Notes under the pieces: generated by a model
Seen by the model: the letters and a program-made list of their open reading frames with translations, nothing else
Databases searched by the model: none
Told to the model about the DNA's origin: nothing
From: Streptomyces sp. SLBN-31
GTDB taxonomy: Bacteria; Actinomycetota; Actinomycetes; Streptomycetales; Streptomycetaceae
Length of the DNA: 64,000 nt
Reading direction: 5' to 3'
Assembly (NCBI RefSeq): GCF_006715395.1
Contig: NZ_VFNC01000001.1
Span: 1,054,001-1,118,000 of the forward strand
Translations under genes and position numbers: made by a program
Shown: positions 60,172-64,000 of the stretch, piece by piece
Layout: every line of letters begins with the position of its first letter
How positions within the stretch are numbered: the stretch's first letter is position 1

Positions 60172-61374
60172 ATGGAAACCGTCATCCTTGCTGTAGTCAT
60201 CGCCGTGGTCGTGCTCGGCGCGCTCGGCGGGCTCGTCGTCGGCAGCCGGCGCAAGAAGTCGCTGCCCCCGCCACCGCCCGCCGCGCCCGACATCACCGCC
60301 CCGCCGGCCGAGCCGCACGTCGGCGACGAGGCCGAGACGCCGCGCGACGAACCGCGCCGGACGATAGAGGAGGTGGATCTTCCGGACGGCTCGGCGCCGG
60401 TCGTCGTCGAGGAACCGCCGGCTCTGGAAGTCCCCGAGATCGAGGTGCCCGAGCCGACCGCCGGCCGGCTCGTGCGCCTCCGCACCCGACTCTCCCGCTC
60501 CCAGAACGCGCTCGGCAAGGGTCTGCTCACGCTCCTGTCGCGCGAGCACCTCGACGAGGACACCTGGGAGGAGATCGAGGACATCCTGCTCGCCGCCGAC
60601 GTCGGTGTGCAGCCCACCCAGGAGCTGGTCGAGGGCCTGCGCGAGCGCGTGAGGGTGCTCGGCACCCGTACCCCCGAGGAGCTGCGCGGCCTGCTGCGCG
60701 GTGAGCTGCTGAAGCTGGTCGGCCCCGACATGGACCGTACGGTGAAGACCGAGCCGGCGACCAGCAAGCCCGGCATCGTCATGGTCGTCGGCGTCAACGG
60801 CACCGGCAAGACCACCACCACCGGCAAGCTCGCGCGCGTCCTGGTGGCGGACGGCCGCTCCGTCGTGCTCGGCGCCGCCGACACCTTCCGTGCCGCCGCC
60901 GCCGACCAGTTGCAGACCTGGGGCGAGCGGGTCGGCGCCTACACCGTGCGCGGGCCGGAGGGCGGCGACCCCGCCTCCGTGGCCTTCGACGCGGTGAAGG
61001 AGGGCAAGGAGATGGGCTCGGACGTCGTGCTCATCGACACCGCCGGCCGCCTGCACACCAAGACCGGCCTCATGGACGAGCTCGGCAAGGTCAAGCGGGT
61101 CGTGGAGAAGCACGCGCCGCTCGACGAGGTGCTGCTCGTCCTCGACGCCACCACCGGGCAGAACGGTCTCGTCCAGGCCCGCGTGTTCGCCGAGGTCGTC
61201 GACATCACCGGCATCGTCCTGACCAAGCTGGACGGCACGGCCAAGGGCGGCATCGTGGTCGCCGTGCAGCGCGAGCTGGGCGTGCCGGTCAAGCTGATCG
61301 GGCTGGGGGAGGGCGCCGACGACCTGGCGCCGTTCGAGCCGGAGGCGTTCGTTGACGCCCTTATCGGGGAGTGA
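60172..61374 (+). CDS. ftsY: signal recognition particle receptor FtsY
   Basis: A 400-residue SRP GTPase receptor at the membrane. METVILAVVIAVVVLGALGG is an N-terminal membrane anchor followed by a basic, acidic-Pro-rich linker. The NG domain starts near 100. P-loop GVNGTGKTTTTGKL is at 204, DTAGRLHTK near 289 and TKLDGTAKGG near 350. It begins with ATG 60172 immediately before the hydrophobic helix, although the frame extends 38 codons upstream. Confidence 0.95.
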   Translation: METVILAVVIAVVVLGALGGLVVGSRRKKSLPPPPPAAPDITAPPAEPHVGDEAETPRDEPRRTIEEVDLPDGSAPVVVEEPPALEVPEIEVPEPTAGRLVRLRTRLSRSQNALGKGLLTLLSREHLDEDTWEEIEDILLAADVGVQPTQELVEGLRERVRVLGTRTPEELRGLLRGELLKLVGPDMDRTVKTEPATSKPGIVMVVGVNGTGKTTTTGKLARVLVADGRSVVLGAADTFRAAAADQLQTWGERVGAYTVRGPEGGDPASVAFDAVKEGKEMGSDVVLIDTAGRLHTKTGLMDELGKVKRVVEKHAPLDEVLLVLDATTGQNGLVQARVFAEVVDITGIVLTKLDGTAKGGIVVAVQRELGVPVKLIGLGEGADDLAPFEPEAFVDALIGE

Positions 61375-61408
61375 CCCCACCACCTGCCGAGTCCGGTACG
61401 TGGTCCGA

Positions 61409-61452
61409 GAAGCGCCCGTCTCCCGAGGTACGTTCCGGGAGGCGGGCGCTTC
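61409..61452 (+). terminator. terminator after ftsY
   Basis: GAAGCGCCCGTCTCCCG pairs with CGGGAGGCGGGCGCTTC over 17 bp with one G-T wobble, with a 10-base loop. It starts 35 bp after the ftsY stop and ends before the convergent prim-pol gene at 61468. Confidence 0.8.
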
Positions 61453-61467
61453 GCCGTGCGCGGGGGG

Positions 61468-62127
61468 CTACGCCCGTGACCGGTGTGCCACGTAGGCCAG
61501 TGTTCCCAGCAGCAGGCGGGCCGCCGGTGGCCGGGTCGCCGAGTCCAGGGCCGGGGGTCGCAGCCAGCGCACCGGACCCAGCCCGCCCCGGTCCGACGGC
61601 GGGGCCGTGATGTACGTGCCGGGGCCGAGGCCGCGCAGGTCGAGGGCGGCGGGGTCGTCCCAGCCCATGCGGTACAGCAGGTCGGGGAGTTCGGCCGCGG
61701 CGCCCGGGGCGACGAAGAAGTGCGCGCGGCCGTCCGGCGTGGCGGCGACCGGGCCGAGGGGGAGGCCCATGCGCTCAAGGCGGACCAGGGCGTTGCGGCC
61801 GGCGGTCTCGGCGAGCTCGATGACGTCGAAGGCCCGGCCGACGGGGAGCATCACCGCCGCCCCGGGGAACTCGCCCCAGGTCTTGGTGACCTCGTCGAGG
61901 GTGGCGCCGGCCGGGACATGGGGCGCGAACTCGAGCGGGTGCGCCCCCGGCGCCCCACAGTCCGCCCGGCCGCAGGAGCAGGCGCCCGCGGCGGCCCGTG
62001 CCCCCGCCACGACGTCCCAGCCCCACAGGCCGGTGAACTCGGCGACCGCGGTGGTGCACTCCGAGGAACGACCGCGCCTGCGTGTGCCGGAGCGGATTTC
62101 CCGGATGCCGCCGATCGTGAAGCCCAT
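61468..62127 (-). CDS. stand-alone prim-pol domain protein
   Basis: A 219-residue protein with the bifunctional DNA primase/polymerase N-terminal fold. Residues 35-60 hold CSCGRADCGAPGAHP, the cysteine-rich patch common in these proteins. The usual acidic catalytic pair appears weakened: the family DxE/D signature reads FDVIELAE near residue 98. A helicase domain is absent. Conserved copies near nsdA in streptomycetes are annotated this way; catalysis is doubtful. GGAGGAGG lies directly before ATG 62127. Confidence 0.8.
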   Translation of the reverse strand: MGFTIGGIREIRSGTRRRGRSSECTTAVAEFTGLWGWDVVAGARAAAGACSCGRADCGAPGAHPLEFAPHVPAGATLDEVTKTWGEFPGAAVMLPVGRAFDVIELAETAGRNALVRLERMGLPLGPVAATPDGRAHFFVAPGAAAELPDLLYRMGWDDPAALDLRGLGPGTYITAPPSDRGGLGPVRWLRPPALDSATRPPAARLLLGTLAYVAHRSRA

Positions 62128-62574
62128 ACCTCCTCCAACGTGTCCGACGCGTCGGTGGTTACGACGCGGATGCGGAACGTGACTCTGCGTGTTTCCGAGT
62201 CACCGGATCCGCTCGGTCCAGGCGGCGCTCCGAAGTGCCCCGGGTGGTGAACTCGGCGGCGTGCGCCCCTGAGTGCATCGCTCCGCCTACTCCCGGCCGT
62301 CCTATGTCAAGTGAATCGCGTGAAGGCCACCGTTAGTTCATTCGATGGGGTGGCGAATGGTGGCGTTTCCGGGATCGCCATGGCTGAACGCGTGATCGTG
62401 GGATTACTTTGAGTGTGCGAGGCCTGGGGGCACATGCACTCGTGGGTATGCCGGAGGCAAGTCGGCTTTCCGTTCGAAGGGTGACAACCGGCGGACGCGA
62501 GGCCCTATTTACCGGCATTCTGATAGGGCTTGGCGCACTCAGCGACAAGTGGTCTCAGGGATGGGGGCGTTCCA
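62128..62574. other. 447-bp divergent control region between prim-pol gene and nsdA
   Basis: This is the longest gene-free stretch of the right half. It has a perfect 12-bp palindrome CCGACGCGTCGG at 62144-62155 close to the prim-pol start, and AT-richer DNA from 62300 to 62420 that should hold the nsdA promoter. An open frame at 62409-62678 runs into nsdA out of frame and lacks coding bias. Confidence 0.55.
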
Positions 62575-64000
62575 GTGAGCGGCAACGGCGGAAGCGGGAC
62601 AACCGCGACCAGCACGGACAAGCGCCCGAACGAGCTGCTCACATCCTGGTTCGTGCGCAGCGGCTGGTCGAAGGGTGAACTCGCCCGCCAAGTCAACCGC
62701 AGGGCACGCCAGTTGGGTGCCAACCACATCTCCACCGACACCTCCCGGGTCCGCCGCTGGCTGGACGGCGAGAACCCGCGCGAGCCCATCCCCAGGATCC
62801 TGTCCGACCTGTTCTCCGAGCGCTTCGGCTGCGTGGTCTCTGTCGAGGACCTCGGCCTGCGCGCCGCACGCCAGTCGCCCTCCGCGACCGGCGTCGACCT
62901 GCCCTGGACGGGTCCCCAGACGGTGGCGTTGCTCAGCGAGTTCTCGCGCAGCGACCTGATGCTGGCGCGGCGCGGCTTCCTCGGGACCTCGCTGGTGCTG
63001 TCCGCGGGCCCGTCCCTCATCGAGCCGATGCAGCGCTGGCTGGTGCCCGGCCCCCAGGCCCCGCAGCCGGAGGCCGAGCAGTCCGCCGCGAGCCGCCGCC
63101 CCGGCCGGCTGTCCAAGCCCGAGCTGGACCTCCTGGAGTCCACCACGGTGATGTTCCGCCAGTGGGACGCCCAGTGCGGCGGCGGCCTGCGCCGCAAGGC
63201 GGTCGTCGGTCAGCTGCACGAGGTCACCGACCTCCTCCAGGAACCCCAGCCCGAGACCACCACCCGCCGGCTGTTCAAGGTCGCCGCCGAACTGGCGGAG
63301 CTCGCGGGCTGGATGTCGTACGACGTCGGCCTGCAGCCCACCGCGCAGAAGTATTTCGTCCTCGCCCTGCACGCCGCCAAGGAGGCCGGCGACCGGCCGC
63401 TCGGCTCGTACATCCTCTCCAGCATGAGCCGCCAGATGATCCACCTCGGCCGGCCCGACGACGCCCTGGAGCTGATCCACCTCGCGCAGTACGGCAGCCG
63501 CGACTGCGCGAGTCCGCGCACCCAGTCGATGCTGTATGCGATGGAGGCCCGCGCCTACGCCAACATGGGGCAGCCCGGCAAGTGCAAACGGGCGGTGCGG
63601 ATGGCCGAGGACACCTACGGCGAGGTCGACGAGTGGGACGAGCCGGACCCCGACTGGATCCGCTTCTTCTCCGAGGCCGAGCTGTACGGCGAGAACAGCC
63701 ACTCCTACCGCGACCTCGCCTACGTCGCCGGCCGCAGCCCCACCTACGCGTCCCTGTCCGAGCCCCTCATGCAGCGGGCCGTCGAGCTGTTCGCCCAGGA
63801 CTCCGAGCACCAGCGGTCGTACGCGCTCAACCTGATCGGCATGGCCACCGTGCACCTGCTGCGACGCGAGCCCGAGCAGAGCGCGGTGCTGGCCGGGCAG
63901 GCCATGCACATCGCCAAGAAGGTCCGCTCGGAGCGAGTCAACACTCGTATCCGAAAGACCGTCGACACGGCTGTACGCGACTTCGGCGACCTCGCCGAGG
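62575..64000 (+). CDS. nsdA: NsdA, negative regulator of development and antibiotic production (3' end outside window)
   Basis: The open frame runs from GTG 62575 to the window end, 475 codons, without a stop. It starts MSGNGGSGTT and continues to DFGDLAE. An N-terminal helical region (RPNELLTSWFVRSGWSKGEL and RVRRWLDGENPREPIPRIL) resembles a helix-turn-helix, and most of the rest is TPR-like (HAAKEAGDRPLGSYILSSM, YAMEARAYANMGQ). It matches NsdA of S. coelicolor, as I recall it, where loss raises antibiotic production and sporulation. About 25 residues should be missing at the end. Confidence 0.88.
   Translation, partial: MSGNGGSGTTATSTDKRPNELLTSWFVRSGWSKGELARQVNRRARQLGANHISTDTSRVRRWLDGENPREPIPRILSDLFSERFGCVVSVEDLGLRAARQSPSATGVDLPWTGPQTVALLSEFSRSDLMLARRGFLGTSLVLSAGPSLIEPMQRWLVPGPQAPQPEAEQSAASRRPGRLSKPELDLLESTTVMFRQWDAQCGGGLRRKAVVGQLHEVTDLLQEPQPETTTRRLFKVAAELAELAGWMSYDVGLQPTAQKYFVLALHAAKEAGDRPLGSYILSSMSRQMIHLGRPDDALELIHLAQYGSRDCASPRTQSMLYAMEARAYANMGQPGKCKRAVRMAEDTYGEVDEWDEPDPDWIRFFSEAELYGENSHSYRDLAYVAGRSPTYASLSEPLMQRAVELFAQDSEHQRSYALNLIGMATVHLLRREPEQSAVLAGQAMHIAKKVRSERVNTRIRKTVDTAVRDFGDLAE

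Noticed and set aside
1..64000. CRISPR array, rRNA operon, replication origin
   Set aside because: I saw no regularly spaced direct repeats with unique spacers, no 16S/23S sequence and no DnaA-box cluster.

Overview
The window is high-GC (roughly 72-73%) actinobacterial chromosome and almost certainly comes from a Streptomyces species. The evidence is codon use (strong third-position G/C), frequent GTG starts, two conservon (cvn) signalling operons, a HupS-type histone-like protein with a lysine/alanine tail, NdgR next to leuCD, a glucose permease of the GlcP type, and NsdA. From recalled knowledge, gene order matches the core-chromosome block around SCO5536-SCO5582 of S. coelicolor; no database was searched.

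Layout. 1-39 is the 3' end of a truncated gene, perhaps the acyl-CoA carboxylase epsilon subunit. 193-10903 holds two tandem cvnABCD operons on the minus strand. 11471-15656 carries a small duplicated-motif ORF, a FAH-family enzyme, gltX, a DUF4241 protein and a HAD hydrolase. 15748-16237 is a Gln-Glu-Glu-Gln-Glu tRNA cluster. 16289-17539 is a divergent MerR/DUF4188 pair. 17630-20559 is ndgR divergent from leuCD. 20814-24692 includes hupS, cofC (F420 synthesis), plsC and gpsA. 24752-28625 includes ddlA, a DUF3515 lipoprotein, an Lrp-type sensor domain, thiL and thiD. 28606-32818 is an accessory-looking pair: an FAD monooxygenase and a large AfsR-like SARP regulator. 32965-48397 is the conserved housekeeping run rpmB, DhaL-domain protein, TPR protein plus HSP90 homologue, recG, rsmD, coaD, a coiled-coil protein, DUF177 protein, rpmF, rnc and mutM. 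48370-49460 is an HxlR regulator divergent from a flavodoxin-type oxidoreductase. 49461-51240 is a decayed mobile-element scar with an IS21-type IstB fragment and a truncated tyrosine recombinase. 51245-64000 carries a CAP-domain protein, acylphosphatase, smc, glcP, an LLM oxidoreductase, ftsY, a stand-alone prim-pol domain and the 5' part of nsdA.

Most striking features. (1) recG is interrupted inside its Walker A motif, between Lys and Thr, by an in-frame 338-residue intein. It starts with Ala, has the Trp/Cys/Thr triplet of class 3 inteins and keeps two LAGLIDADG homing-endonuclease motifs. (2) A GC-rich repeat, also present in intergenic DNA here, lies in frame inside the hinge-coding part of smc. 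(3) In the mobile-element scar, a 21-residue hydrophobic peptide ORF has a good ribosome binding site and a near-perfect 12-bp dyad upstream. Several divergent regulator/target pairs also have clear candidate operators.

How the genes fit together. The housekeeping part covers translation (gltX, tRNAs, rpmB, rpmF, rnc), chromosome structure and repair (hupS, smc, recG, mutM), membrane and wall precursors (plsC, gpsA, ddlA), cofactors (coaD, thiL, thiD, cofC), leucine synthesis under NdgR, glucose uptake (glcP) and membrane targeting (ftsY). The cvn operons and nsdA tie the region to control of development and secondary metabolism.
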